Source: Kuschelorhynchus macadamiae
Lineage: Eukaryota; Arthropoda; Insecta; Coleoptera; Curculionidae
DNA length: 64,000 bases
Assembly (NCBI GenBank): GCA_030620095.1
Contig: JAUTXW010000932.1
Span: 62,001 to 126,000, forward strand
Reading direction: 5' to 3'
The position numbers and the translations under genes are program-made. Positions within the stretch are counted from its first letter, which is position 1. Every line of letters starts with the position of its first letter. Below the pieces are notes generated by a model, which was not told the DNA's origin, did not search any database, and worked only from the letters and a program-made list of their open reading frames with translations. Below are positions 1 to 12,122 of this stretch, one piece after another.

Positions 1-1998
1 TTTTGAGCCAACTCGTATATCGCAACGAAATTTGGAGGGCTTAAATAGGAGATGAAAAGCTATTTTTTATGAAAAAATGATAGCTAAAAGTTATAAAAAT
101 AATATTTTAAATACAACACCCCACATATTATTCCATTTTCAAAATCTGCTCATTATTCTTAACATTTTTCTCTAATACACTTTATTCCTAAATGTAATTG
201 CTTTCGAAATAATGACGTTTGAAAATTGACATTTTGGTCATTTCAAATTCAATCAAAAATACGATCAAGTTTGCGTTGGAAACAAAATCGTTGTCGCGGT
301 AACATCTTGATAACTAACTGTCAAATAGTCCGTTGAGCATCTTAATTATTTTATGAAAAGTGTGACCATGGCTCGCAGTTTACACGATAAATTTGAAGCA
401 GTTTTGATTTTTGGAGAAGCTGGAAGAAATTTTCATCTAGCAGTCCGTATGTTTAACGACAGATTTCCCGAAAACCCTATTTCGCGATCATATTTGCGCA
501 AACTTTTAAATAAGCTCCAAGCAACTGGTACGATGAAAGATGCTCCAAGATCAGGAAGACCACCTCTTTCAGAAGAAAAAAAATTTGAAATTGTTGCTGA
601 AATGGTAATTAATCCTACTCAGTCGACGTCTGCAGTTGCTGAATCCTGCGAAGTAAATTCGAAAAGTGTCCAAAGAGTCCTAAAAAATGAAAAATTTCAT
701 CCCTATAAAATGAAAATCCTGCATGCTCTCACGGAGGATGATCCAGACCGGAGGGTTGAATTTTATGAGTGGTTAACAAGAAAAATTGAAGGAGAACGAT
801 CCTTCCTAAAACGTGTATGTTTCTCAGATGAATGCACGTTTTTCCTTAATGGAAAAGTCAACAAACAGAACATACGATGCTGGAGCGATACTAATCCGCA
901 TATTTTTAGAGAAGGGCATACCCAGTTTCCTGAAAAAGTTAATGTTTGGGCGGGGATTTTGGGCAACCACGTTGTTGGACCGATTTTCATCAGAGGCAAT
1001 CTTACAGGAGATCTTTACAGAAATCTTTTAGAAACTGAAATTGAACCTCGAATAAGAGAAATTGTATTAAACAATCAGGAAGAGTTTGAAAATCGTGAAG
1101 TCATATTTCAGCAGGACGGAGCGCCTCCCCATTTCTATCGCATGGCTAAAGAGTTTCTCGATACAAACTTTCCTGGGCGATGGATAGGTCGCAGGGGAAG
1201 TAGAGAATGGCCACCAAGATCTCCGGATCTTACCCCTCTAGATTTTTTCCTTTGGGGATATCTGAAGTTAAAAATCTACGCCACTGAATGTCAAACAATA
1301 GAAGAGTTGGAACGCAGAATAAGAGAAGCATGTGAAGAAATAGATGAACAGACTTTCATCAACGTGAGAGAAGCTATTCATAATAGGGCACTTTATTGTC
1401 AAGATTTAGGAGGGGGCCACATCGAACACTTGATAAAATAATTATTGTTGGGGTTAAATAAGTGTTATTCAAAAATAAATAAAATATTTTTTTACCAACT
1501 AATTTGTTTTCCTTGTGAATTTACAGAACAAATTCGTAACCTTCAAGATTTTCCGGTAAGTGATACTGTTTATCCTTAAAATACTGTCTTTACGCCTCTT
1601 ATTAGTCGAATTCATTAAAAGATTTAACTACAAATTAATTAAAAAATTTAGTTAGCAGAATTTTTTATCGAAAGTGACTAAAACCATTACTTCATTTTAA
1701 ACCGGATTTTCAATTTTCAAACGTCATTATTTCGAAAACAATTACATTTAGGAATAAAGTGTATTAGAGAAAAATGTTAAGAATAATGAGCAGATTTTGA
1801 AAATAGAATAATATGCGGGGTGTTGTATTTAAAATATTAATTCAAGATGGCGCGTAGCCGCTATTTTATAACTTTTAGCTATCATTTTTTCATAAAAGAT
1901 AGCTTTTCATCTCCTATTTAAGCCCTCCAAATTTCGTTGCGATATACGAGTTGGCTCAAAAATTAGTAGGGGGGAACTGACTTTAGACGGTCACTGTA
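1..1998 (+). mobile_element. DD41D-type mariner-like element A (left end cut by window)
   Basis: A DNA transposon holding one intact transposase gene. Bases 1-230 are the reverse complement of about 1710-1961 with few mismatches, so the two form long terminal inverted repeats. The right repeat runs on to 1996 and ends in a CAGTGACC-type terminus followed by TA at 1997-1998. The matching outer ~36 bp of the left end must lie before the window. The right arm has about 25 extra bases near 1840-1862 that the left arm lacks. TA flanking and transposase type place it in the Tc1/mariner superfamily (known of the family); the DD41D label is my inference from residue spacing. Confidence 0.9.
353..1441 (+). 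CDS. transposase of element A (HTH + DDE, DD41D spacing)
   Basis: A cut-and-paste transposase acting in the nucleus on the flanking inverted repeats. The reading frame gives 362 residues. The ATG six codons in, at 368 (ACCATGG context), is the likelier start because MARSL matches the N-termini of relatives. Residues 12-60 form a DUF4817-like HTH, followed by a SGRPP linker near 67-71 and a second HTH to about 120. The catalytic core has D159 (FSDE), D255 (QQDGAPPH) and D297 (TPLDFFLWG), with 41 residues between the second and third, plus the typical WPPRSPDL motif. No stop or frameshift is seen, and length fits the other copies here. It could still be functional; that is inference. Confidence 0.92.
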   Translation: MKSVTMARSLHDKFEAVLIFGEAGRNFHLAVRMFNDRFPENPISRSYLRKLLNKLQATGTMKDAPRSGRPPLSEEKKFEIVAEMVINPTQSTSAVAESCEVNSKSVQRVLKNEKFHPYKMKILHALTEDDPDRRVEFYEWLTRKIEGERSFLKRVCFSDECTFFLNGKVNKQNIRCWSDTNPHIFREGHTQFPEKVNVWAGILGNHVVGPIFIRGNLTGDLYRNLLETEIEPRIREIVLNNQEEFENREVIFQQDGAPPHFYRMAKEFLDTNFPGRWIGRRGSREWPPRSPDLTPLDFFLWGYLKLKIYATECQTIEELERRIREACEEIDEQTFINVREAIHNRALYCQDLGGGHIEHLIK

Positions 1999-2224
1999 TA
2001 ATTTATAATATAAGTTTATTCCTTTAAGGAAGAGGCACTAAATACATTAAAAAATGATGGACAATGATTTAAAAAAAATGCATACACTTTTAATTTTTTT
2101 TAAATTTGTTTTAGATAATTTACAGTTAATTATTTTTATTGAGTTTCGAAAAAGACTCATTCTAGCCACAACAAATACTCTAATCGAATTAAAAAAATAT
2201 ATAGATGGCTGCAATTGAGCATTT

Positions 2225-2480
2225 TTTACTTCCCTCGTAAAAGAAAAGTATTGTAATCGTAATAAAACACATTTTTTCAGATCTTTACGTTTCAGGGTTC
2301 CTCGTAGATGCCAAAAGGGCATATTTTCTCAATTCCGTCGGTCTGTTGTCAGTCTTGTCTGTTTGTTCGCCGCATAGTTAAAAAACTACTCAACCAGTTG
2401 ACTTCAATTTTTTGGTCAAACATTTAAATGGTCACACATTTAGTGAAATGTTAAAAAGAATTTTTACTAAAAGCTATTTA
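2225..2480 (+). repeat. dispersed repeat R1, copy 1
   Basis: This starts with ACTTCCCTCG and contains CAGATCTTTACG, ATTCCGTCGG, a TCTGT-rich run and AAAAAACTACTCA followed by GACTTCAA. The same ordered blocks recur at 21135-21420. No coding potential is visible. The family is probably a noncoding interspersed repeat, but I cannot assign it to a class. Confidence 0.7.
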
Positions 2481-2507
2481 TCAAATTTTGAACAAAGATC
2501 AAGTATT

Positions 2508-2800
2508 GAAATGAAATGAAATATGTTTATTAGCAACATTGTGCTATAAAATACAATACCAAATACAGTAAAAAGTATGTAAGCAATCTAACAATAACAT
2601 TAATAATTATCTCTTACAAAACCTATACTTAATCTTCTAAATTCTCTTATATTTGTGGTTGCCCTTATAAACAATGGAAGCGCATTATACTCCACCAATC
2701 CCCTGTAAAACAGTTAATTTTGCGTAAAACTCTTTTTGCCATATGAACATGAAATGTTTTTATGTATTTCTTTAGTGCTTTTTTTATATTTTTATGTTTG
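2508..2800 (-). pseudogene. 3' end of a non-LTR retrotransposon (RT C-terminus)
   Basis: On the minus strand, about 2590-2710 translates to FYRGLVEYNALP and REFRRLSIGFVRDN. These resemble the extreme C-terminal tail of non-LTR reverse transcriptases, where a YN-LP motif precedes a short basic helix. The 3' side ends in an ATTTC simple repeat near 2508-2525, as in many insect non-LTR tails. Nothing upstream of it is recognisable, so this is a 5'-truncated scrap. The assignment rests on motif resemblance only. Confidence 0.5.
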
Positions 2801-3540
2801 TTCAATGACTCTTAAGATCACTAAGAAAAACTATTATAAAATCGTAAGTTCGACTCGGCTAGCTGATGTTTTAGAGCGACTTAATAAGATTATAATTTGA
2901 ATGTAAAATACTCCGGCTAATTGAACTTAGCAAACGTTGGAAAAGTTTTTTTTTTATAATTTGGCTATGGGCGCCAGAGCTATAGGAGCTCGAAGAAGAA
3001 AGATATACAGATATAAAATAAAGGAAGAGAGCAACTTAAAATAATTAGATTTAGATATTTAATAAAAAAATAAAGATAAAATATATGCTAATGTGACCTA
3101 AATTAAATAAATGAAAAACAAAATCACGTAACTACCAATTTATTTTTCCTTGGACTGTGTGTTTTTTTGAATATTGTTTTCAATTTTTACAATATAAGTA
3201 CCTGACATACGTCAGTTTATAAATTTCCACATATATCGATTAATAACAATTTAGAAGTGGAAGTGAAATTAAATTTCTCTTACAATTGAAATGAGTATAT
3301 TTTATATTTTGGAAAAGATTTGGTTATTTATTTTTTCTCAATATATGGATAAATTCAATTAATTATTAAATTAAGGTTATAAAGTACATTTTCTCATAAA
3401 ATTAAGTTAAAATATTCAAACGATTCAATTTAACAAAGATAATAAATTACGATTTAAGTCAGCAAGGATAAGAAAATCATAGAGATCTAAAGAAATTAAA
3501 TGGTTAAATAAATTTAGTTGGTAATTAGATTTTTTTTATA
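2801..3540. other. AT-rich stretch, nothing recognised
   Basis: Very AT-rich sequence with no long reading frame, no RNA gene and no clear repeat ends. Confidence 0.6.
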
Positions 3541-3690
3541 TTTTTTAAGCAGCTGATCGTTTATCAGTATGATTGAATTTTATTTATGTGAAGTTCTTTG
3601 TGAACAAACAAACAATGAAACTCAATTATGTGTTCGGTTGTTGATTATCAATCAGTAAAGCAGCTGATCTTAAATCAGTTTGATTTAATT
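3541..3690 (+). repeat. imperfect tandem repeat (AGCAGCTGATC units)
   Basis: Two related units of about 45 bp, AGCAGCTGATCGTTTATCAG and AAGCAGCTGATCTTAAATCAG with the bases after them, lie about 118 bp apart. Between them is a ~40-bp block (3591-3628) that recurs at 6993-7030 on the far side of the adjacent non-LTR element. Confidence 0.6.
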
Positions 3691-3704
3691 TAATTAGTTG
3701 ATAA

Positions 3705-6700
3705 ATAATAATAAATAAATAAATAAATAAATGCTTTATTGTCAAAAAAAAATTTTACAATTTTGTGGACAAAGCTGTTGTAAAAAAATAGTTTACAAAC
3801 ATCAAAATTAGCAAACAAAACAAGACAAAAAAACATCATAAATATTATAGAAAAATAATATTTAAATCAGGAATTTAGAATATTAATATTATAGAATCCT
3901 AAAAGAAGTACATTAGAAATGTACTTTGTCAGTCGTACTATGTTATAAACATTTTCATAAATATAATGTAAAAAAATAAAAAAGCAAAGTAAAAAATAAA
4001 GTACGAAATAATTAAAAAAATACATATACAAAGTTCGGTAAAAATGGTTGGTAATGGCAACTATCACACTAGGGGTTCATAAGGATAAAATTATGTGTTG
4101 TAAAACTCGTTCACGGTGTAGAAGGCTCTTTCCAGTAAGAATGATTTCAAAGCCTTGCGAAATGAAGTCAGAGATATTATGGATTTGATGTTAAATGGCA
4201 GGTGATTATGCATTTTTTTTGCATTGTAGATTACTGATCTTTTAATTAACTCTGAGTGTGGGGTTGGAAGATAGAGATCGTGCTCAGTATTTCTGAGAGG
4301 GTAGTTGTGAGAAGGTCTTTCTAATAGAGCAGGTGCGTGCTTACGAATTAAGCAAACCGATTCCAAAATGAATAAGCAAGGAAGGGTTAGTATTTTATAT
4401 CTTTTAAAGAAATCTCGGCAGTGAGTTCTACTGTTAAGTCTCAGTAGGTAACGAACAGCTCTTTTTTGTAGTATAAAAATTCGATCAAATTGAGTCGCAC
4501 AACATGTATCCCAGAATGGAATAGCATATCTGAGGTGCGACTCAACAAGAGCAAAATAAACAGTTCTAGAGGTAGAAAAGCTAAGCTCCTCGGAAACAGA
4601 TCTTAACGCAAAGCAAGCAGAACCTAACTTCCTTGATAAAGCGTCGATATGTGGATCCCATTTTAAAGAATCATCTACAAGAAGCCCTAGAAATTTTACA
4701 GAGTTTACGACATCAATAGTGGTGCCATTAAGGTCAAAGGGTTGCAGCGTGTTTTTATAAGACAAGACTTTCGTTTTAGAGATGTTCAAACATAGGAAAT
4801 TAGAATCGCTCCAGGATTTAATGGTGATTAGGTCATTAGATACAATCCTATGTAGGTCCGTGACATCTGGGTGGCTCCACGTAAAGCTGGTATCGTCCGC
4901 AAAGAGACATATTTTTCCACTAATGTTTAAATTAGCCATGTCGTTTATGAACAGAAGAAACAAGATAGGGCCTAGTACCGAGCCTCGAGGCACTCCATAT
5001 TCCATTGGCCTACAAGAAGACATCCTGTTTTCAACTTTCACAACTTGATTTCTGTTGCTAAGATATGACTTAAACCAATTGAGAGGGGCCCCTCTAAATC
5101 CATAGTACTGCAGTTTGTTAGTTAATATATTATGATTCACACAATCGAAAGCTTTGGAAAAATCACAGAAAATTGTTGCCGTAGCGTGATGGTTGTTTAG
5201 GCTGGAGTAAACTCTATTAAGAAGGGAAAACATGGCATCGCTTGTGCATTTGTTACTTAGAAATCCAAATTGATGTTTTGTAAGTATTTCATATCTAGAC
5301 AGAAATGATAAAAGCCTTTTTTTAACCAGTCTTTCGATGATCTTAGATAGCGTAGGGAGAAGTGCAATTGGGCGATAGTAGTAGAAGCTTCTTCTGAAAC
5401 ACCTCCTTTGTGAAGAGGTATGATTATTGCAGTTTTAAGGCAGCTTGGAAAAGTACCATTTTGGAAAGACATATTTATCAAAGTAGTCAGATGCTCTAGT
5501 GTGCATTCCGGCAGACTTGAATACATTTTTAAAGTAAGCCCATCAGTTCCCGAAGAAGATTTATTTTTGATATCATTAATTGTACTACGAAGTTCTGATA
5601 AAACTACTGGTGAAAAGAAGAAACTGTGCAGGTTTACCCTATGATTAGAGAGATATGAAATTGGGTCATTAGATTGAGATACGGATTTAGTCAAATCTTT
5701 GGCTACATTTACAAAATAATTGTTTAGGTCCTCAGGAGAGGTAAGGATAGTGTTGGATAAAGGAGTTTTGTTTCTTAAATCATTTACGATAGACCAGGTT
5801 TCTTTAGCTACATTTTTGGCGTTAGAAAGTCTATTATTGTAATAAATATCTTTGGCGGCTTTAATAGTTTTATGATAAATTTTTCTGTATGATTTTACAT
5901 AATTATGAAAAAAGACACTGTCCGAAAATTTCTTTAAATGAGATAGTGACCGCATGTTCTTAGAAGATATACGTAAACCTTTAGTGGACCAGGGTTTACT
6001 TCTTTTATTTTTGATAGGCCTAAAAGGAAAAGATTCAGAAGCTATATTAGTTAGAGTTTTTATAAAACGAGAAAATTCAGTGTCGACATCATAAGTGTGA
6101 GAGTCCCAGTCAGTTATTTGACATAGGTGTTTGAAATTAATGAAATTTCTAACCGAAAAAATACGGCCTACTTGTCTAGAGGAATTTTTGGCTTTGGATG
6201 TAATTGAAAATTTTGTGAAAATTGCTTCATGATCGGAGAAACCTGGACTTAAGACATTACATTCGACGGAGCTAGGATCGAAAGAAGACACAACGTAATC
6301 TATAGTACTGGCACTTGTCTTAGTAATTCTGGTTGGTGAGTTGACGTGCATGGCAATTCCTAATGACTCAAAGATGGACTGAAGACATTCCTGAGCAGCA
6401 CACACACTGGAAAAGTCAATATTGAAATTGCCACATAAGATTAATTTGCTTTTTACAGGAAGGGACTCGAGCAAACTTAGAAGGTTATGGCAGAATAATT
6501 GCACATCAGCATCAGGTGTTCTATAAATACAAATAATATAAAGGTCATAAGTATTGTGATAAACGATAGAAAATTCAAATACTTTTTCAGATAATAAATG
6601 ATTATACTTTGATATTTCGGAAAAATCGTTGTTTGAAGACATTATCATGGTGCCTCCATGAGTTAAATTAGTTCTATTAAATCTGGCAATTGTGGTATAG

Positions 6701-6894
6701 TTTTTAATAAAAACAGGTTGATTGATATTTAGCCAGTGCTCAGTGATGGCAATGACTTCTGGAAAATTTAGCTCTTCTAACAAAAGATATAATTCGTCTG
6801 TTTTATGTCTTAAGGACTGAATATTAAGAAAAAAAAGATTAAAATTGCTATTGGTCAATTTTTTAGAGGGTGCTAGATCCTCTTTTCGCGTCAT
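3705..6894 (-). mobile_element. jockey-like non-LTR retrotransposon, ORF2 only
   Basis: A minus-strand retroelement. It ends at its 3' side in an AATAAA-containing, TTTA-type simple repeat (3705-3735 on the plus strand) after a ~350-bp AT-rich 3' UTR. The body is an APE endonuclease plus reverse transcriptase. No ORF1 is seen upstream of 6894, so it is 5'-truncated or has lost ORF1. I found no clean target-site duplication. Confidence 0.85.
4091..6894 (-). pseudogene. non-LTR ORF2: APE endonuclease + reverse transcriptase, one frameshift
   Basis: This protein nicks target DNA and copies element RNA in target-primed reverse transcription. The N-terminal part (from 6894) is an endonuclease: NIQSLRHK, the ITEHW glutamate, LCGNFNID (family usually GDFN), TIDYVVSS and the FSDHE catalytic SDH. 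The RT follows: a fingers region (IIIPLHKGG), SKAFDCVNH, GVPRGSVLGP and the FADD active site at 4892-4903, then the thumb and the C-terminal tail (YNAKKMHNHLP). One frameshift near 5385-5395, within the conserved YRPI region, splits it; both halves otherwise read open. Clade call (jockey group) is from motif style, not a tree. Confidence 0.88.
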
Positions 6895-7562
6895 ATTGAC
6901 TAAAAATTTTTACTTTTTGATGGTGAACCACTAGAATAATATTTACCAGTACCTTCACGAATTTTTTGGAGCCGTAAAATTTTTTCCGATATTATGAAGT
7001 TCTTTTTGAACAAACAAACTATGAAACTCAATTTTATGATCGGCTGATATTTGACCTTATGCAAAATTTCTAAAATGACAACATGACTCTAGATAATTCT
7101 AGACACTTTTAAGCAAATTTCTTAAGTAGAAAAAATTTAATCATAAATAGTCAAGTTATTATAAATTCAAATTAAGATGGAATAAAAGAAATTTTAATTC
7201 AAAAAGTCCAATTTGATATTAGAGGAAAATTACAATAGAAAAGAAAAATTAAAATTTCACAATCTTAAATTAGTGAAATATCAATGGTATTACTCACTAG
7301 TATGATACCTTGATTTAATATACACTCACATAATTTATAAGAAAGAAAAATTTTATACCTAATTAGGATAAATGTAAATGTCCAAAAATCTTTAAGAAAT
7401 TAATATTTTAGTACAGATAATAATTTTTACAAGTAAATATACCAATGCCACATAGACAATATTTATACACAGTGTAAGTATTAATTTATACCTACATTAA
7501 ATTTGATATATTTAAATCAAGAAGATATGTTTAAATTTTACGTAAATCGAGACGAAAATTTT

Positions 7563-7616
<54 letters not shown>

Positions 7617-8783
7617 CAATAATTTATATCATTTATATATTTTTTGAAGATAATTAATAATTAATAAAAAGAAGGAATTGAAGACTGAAGAGAGGTTTCG
7701 GTATGTAGTTTTCAAATAAGCATTAAGTAATTCCTATTGAATTAATGCATGGCCACTACATCAATCCAAAGAAGTGAAAATAAGAAAATTATAAATCACT
7801 TATCTTTTCAACATATGTCCGGGAGTATATCCTTGCTATGGCGTCATTCCTTGTAGACTACCCAAGTCCAAAACAGGAACAATGACACCCTGGAACTGGC
7901 CACACAGCACTTGTCCGGAAAAATGACCACACGGTACTAAAAAAGGACTTCTTCCTCCAGGAATTGTGAAGATTTACCACAAAACAGTTACCATTAAATT
8001 TTCCTCGCCCAGGAATCGCTTTTAATTTGAATTATGCAAAAAATTCTTCATTTTATTGATTATTTACTTTTAATATCCATTTTCCAATTAATAATTAAAA
8101 CAATTGAAAGTGGTAGGGAAAAAATTGTAGAGAAGAGGAAAAATGTTAAAAGGAAAAAAAAACCTGAAACAAAATGGCGAAATGAGTCAACATGTTCACA
8201 ATGCACAAAAATGTAATTTTTCTTGCCAGAAAACACTCAAAATTAACTTACCAGATGTTATGGCTTAAGAAAGCAGTAATCCATTACTGAATTGAGATTT
8301 TATTGGATTTAATCCAGCATCTAGGCTGACTAAGTTAAAATATTAACTAAATTCCAACTAACTTATCTCATGTTTGCTTTCAACAATAGAAATATTGCAA
8401 AAGAGGCTCGAAACGACTGACCCACTCGGTTTTATGGAATCGGCCTACATAAAAACAGTACATCCGTATGTCTCACCAAAACATGGCGCCAATTCAGAAT
8501 CTATTTTTGGCAGTTAAGATTTTTAATAATGAAAAACCATTTTATAATAATATTCACGAAATTGAAAAGCATATGTATAAATTTTATTTTAAATGTGGCG
8601 GACGAAATCTGAATCTAGAAATTTCCTTCGAACGTGTTTTACAAAGCGAGAATTTGCGATCTGTTGGTTCGGGATCGATATAATAACTTCGGTGCCATGC
8701 GTGAGGTACTTAATATTCCAAGCAATTGTTAATCCAGTAAAATTGTGATTTGATTCTATTAATTAGAAAATTGTTAATATTAT
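6895..8783. other. AT-rich region without recognised genes
   Basis: It holds the second copy of the ~40-bp block at 6993-7030 and a TA microsatellite. A somewhat more complex stretch lies at 7800-8000. A 71-codon open frame on the plus strand (8468-8683) resembles nothing I know and may be chance. Confidence 0.5.
7567..7612. repeat. (TA)n microsatellite
   Basis: An uninterrupted run of about 23 TA dinucleotides. Confidence 0.95.
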
Positions 8784-10740
8784 TTAGTTTAAATTGAATT
8801 TTACGAACGAACGGAAAAGTTTGTTACAATCATTTACAAATTGTATTTTCCTAGACATATATTCTGGCAACATTTTATGAACCATTTTAAAAATAAACAA
8901 CATATTTAACATTACCAGTCTCTGATTTACTGACAAAAATTTCAAAGAATCCAACATTACAGAAATTCTTGTATAACGGTCTACCCTTAAAATTATTCTC
9001 ATTGCTTTATTCTGGAGAACCTGCAATCTACTCCTTTCAGTTTGATTAATATATAACATAACAGTCGGACAGTATTCAAAATGTGGACTTATAATGGTGT
9101 TATACACTGTAAGGCGCGACTTCAATGACAATGATTGGCAGGTTTTTCTAAAAAAGCCTAATTTTTTGTTAATTTTTTTAATAACATTATTAGCATGGCT
9201 TTTAAAACTTAATCTTCTATCTATAATTATGCCTAAATATTTACATTCATTTACATATTCCAATTGCTGATCAAACAATTTTAATTTGGTTACATATTAA
9301 CATTTTCTCTACTATCAAAAATTATCACATTTGTTTTTTTAACATTAACAAAAATTCTATTTTCTAGCAACCATCTTTCAACATGATTCAACTCATTTTG
9401 CATTTTGTCTATAGCAAGGTTAATATTTACAGAAATCACAGATATACATGTATCATCTGCAAACTAGTTCGACATAAACAACCATTAATATCGTTAATAT
9501 ATATCAGAAATAATATTGGACCTAATATTATTCCCTGGGGCACTCCATATTTAACTTGTCTTTTTTCAGAACTCACGTTATCTATTATTGTTTATTGATA
9601 CCTTAAACACAAATAGTTTTCAAACCATTTAAATGCATTTCCACTAATTCCATATTAAGCCAATTTTCTCAATAGAATATTCCGATCTACAGTTTCAAAA
9701 AAACTGCTACCACACTTTCACTTTTGTCCCCCAATTCTTTCCATTTGGATATGACAAGTTGCAATGATGTCTCACACGAGTGCGTATTCCTAATTCCACT
9801 CTGATTTTCTATTAAAATTGTATTTCTTTTTAGGTGTTCCAACAGGTGATCTTTTATATGCATTTCCAGAATCTTCTCTAGTAAGGGCAACTGTTGATTG
9901 GTCTAAAATCTTCTACTTTAGTAGCATTCCCAACCTTGGGAATCGGAGTCCCTACAGAAACCTTCCAACAATCGGGAACAACTGCCTCTGTGGAGGCGCT
10001 CAGAATATGTGTGAATTTATTTAGAAGAATTGCACCTCCTTTCTTGAATAACCCTATATCAATTTCATCCGTTGAAGATTCCTTTTTTAAACTTTTTATT
10101 AGTCTTGTAATATCCTTGCAGTAGTGTGAACTCATCCAATAGATTAATTCCTTGTTTAGCACAAATGTTGTCACACCTAGGTATGTTTACCATGGGATTT
10201 GCTGCTATAATTTCGTCTATGCTTTCAACATAATATGCATTAGAAGTATTTGCTATATCTTTCTTTTAGCAAATTTTTTGGTTTTTATATTGCACAAACT
10301 TAATTTGTTAGTTTTTTTTCTTATTTCCAACTAACTCTTTTATGATCTTCCACATTTCTTTACTATTACCAATATTTTGATCAATCACATGTTCATAGTA
10401 TTGTTTTTTCTTTGTTCTTAGAAGATTGGTCACTCTGTTTCTCTGCTGTGTATATAATGTTCAATTATATTGATCCTCGCTATATCTTGCCCTCTGGTAC
10501 AGCTTGTCTGTTTCTCGCAGTTCATGTTTTAATTTAGCTTAGTTTTTTGAATATAATTCACATATTGTTTTTGGATTTTTATCTTTATCACCTTATGGTC
10601 TGTGCAAATTGATTATCGTGTATGCCGGTTGTCTGCATGTATATATTATAGTGAACTAGCCAACCTGTCATAGAAGTAATTACGGATCTTTCCAATTTAT
10701 TCCTTACACGCATTTTCTACGTCATTAATACTTTTACAAT
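8784..10740 (-). pseudogene. decayed non-LTR retrotransposon ORF2 (linker, RT, C-terminus)
   Basis: A minus-strand relic read in several frames. About 10740-10320 gives an endonuclease-to-RT linker (LRTKKKQYYEHV then MWKIIKE). About 10170-9880 gives RT fingers (VGTPIPKVG, FRPI), and 9890-9690 gives the ENQSGIR region. The FADDT active site is encoded at 9453-9464. 9278-8784 is the thumb and C-terminal part (YVNECKYLGIIID, YNTIISPHFEYC, VLQNKAMRIIL). Stops and frameshifts break it at least four times. The endonuclease is missing. The 5' boundary abuts the TAA-rich tail of the next element. Jockey-like by motif, not by tree. Confidence 0.85.
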
Positions 10741-12122
10741 TATTATTATAATTTTTATTAATATTATTATTATTATTATTATTTTACCGAAATTGACAAA
10801 CAATTTCTCAACAAGCCCATCCCAACTGTATGCATCAAAAGGAGTGGGCTATTTTCTATTAGTTCTATGCGTTGTCCTGTAAGGACTGCCTTCTGGATGT
10901 CGATGAAGGTGTTAGTATACAGTACCATAATTTTCAGGTTCTGTTCTGGTGTTTTTGGAACTAGTCCAATTGGTGATAGGATGATCGGTATCACATGAAC
11001 CTTATTCAGTCGCCACATTTGCTGTATGTCGATGGCCAGCTCCCCATATTTGGCCTTTTGCTCTTGATATTTATCCAACACGTCGTTATTGTTGGGTACA
11101 GCGACATCTACCAAATAAGCTGTTTTTGTTTCTTTATACAACCGTACCACATCAGGCCGATTAATCGTCACCCGTCTGTCGATGGTAATTGCCCGGTCGT
11201 AGTACAGTTTGAAGGCATTATTTTCAAGCACTGTACTTTGTTGTTTATAATAGGGCACACAGGTGTTCAAGAGCATGTATTTATTGGCACGCTTCTGGTG
11301 TATGATGTAACACACCTGGTTATTTCGCTAGAAGTAGTGTGTGTTTGCTAGGTAAGTGCAGCCAGATGTTATATGCTGTATAGTTTCTGATCTTTAGCTA
11401 CATTTTCGACACTTATCGGTTTCAATGGACCGGTCTTTGATGATGAATTTCGTGTAATTTCATGTGTTAATAACTTGGTCTTCTTTAACTATGTGTGGCT
11501 GATTCAAATCATTATGATGTCGGCCTTGCACTGCCATTTGAGCTCACTGTTCTTGTTTGTCGGGGTCTGAAAGCGACTTTAGGATCATATTGTCACTTGC
11601 GAGATTGAGTGGAGAATACACAGAGTTGTCATTAAGATCACTATGAGGTTGAGGCTTGATGTTTGTGCCTTGTAGGTAAAGAAATCTCTCATTTTTTGCA
11701 GCTGTCAAGTCAACAAGGGATCTTTCACCTTCTCTTCGTGGTAAGGTCATTCGGAGAATTGATGACCTTGTACTTGGTCATCATTAGGCGAGTAGTTCGT
11801 TTTAGTTCCTCTAGCTCTGTGTTAGTCCATTTCAAGATTCCGAAACTGTAGGTCAGTACGGGCACAGCAGGTGTTAATAGCTGTAATGAGGTTTCTGGCG
11901 TTCAGTTCTGTCTTCAGAAGAGTTCGCACTCTTTGAGCGTACTGATCTTCCATCTTGGCATTTCCTTACTTATCCTTGAGCGGTCTAGCTTGTTGGAATC
12001 TTGTGGATTAGCTGATCTCTCATTGGGTCATCGCTAGAACTATTTCTCCATGGGGTAGAGCTACATCACCATTAATGACTTTGCCTTTTTCGATATTTAA
12101 GGATTTACATTTTTCCATTTCA
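10741..12122 (-). mobile_element. R4/Dong-like non-LTR element, 5'-truncated copy (copy 2)
   Basis: A minus-strand retroelement fragment starting just after the RT active site (ISKC-type block; MEKCKSLN, then KGKVINGDVALP at about 12115-12060). It continues through the thumb (LTVPVLTYSFG region), a linker (RREGERSLVDLT) and the C-terminal nuclease. Its 3' tail is a run of ATA/TAA units at 10741-10783. Elements of the R4/Dong clade are known to carry a C-terminal restriction-like endonuclease, and Dong is known to sit in TAA repeats; both traits fit here. Confidence 0.75.
10779..11315 (-). pseudogene. restriction-like endonuclease domain, C-terminal part of R4/Dong-type ORF
   Basis: This is the DNA-cutting part of the polyprotein. 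The 178-residue open segment has a PD-(D/E)XK-like core: INRPDVVRLY followed by KTAYLVDVAVP, then the family motif GELAIDIQQMWR and HVIPIILSPIGLVPK near the end. The frame is open to its own stop, just before the TAA-rich tail. It lacks the RT that should precede it; the remaining upstream pieces (11544-11750 and 11820-12115) lie in other frames. The PD-D-K assignment is by eye. Confidence 0.75.

Noticed and set aside
4782..5048. Plus-strand frame of 88 codons in the non-LTR RT
   Set aside because: Antisense shadow of the RT on the minus strand, which has the conserved motifs.
7567..7612. Origin- or satellite-like function for the TA run
   Set aside because: A simple microsatellite explains it; the same type occurs at 23357-23415.
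8034..8216. Lysine-rich 60-codon frame as a gene
   Set aside because: AT-rich low-complexity sequence, no relatives recognised, length expected by chance.
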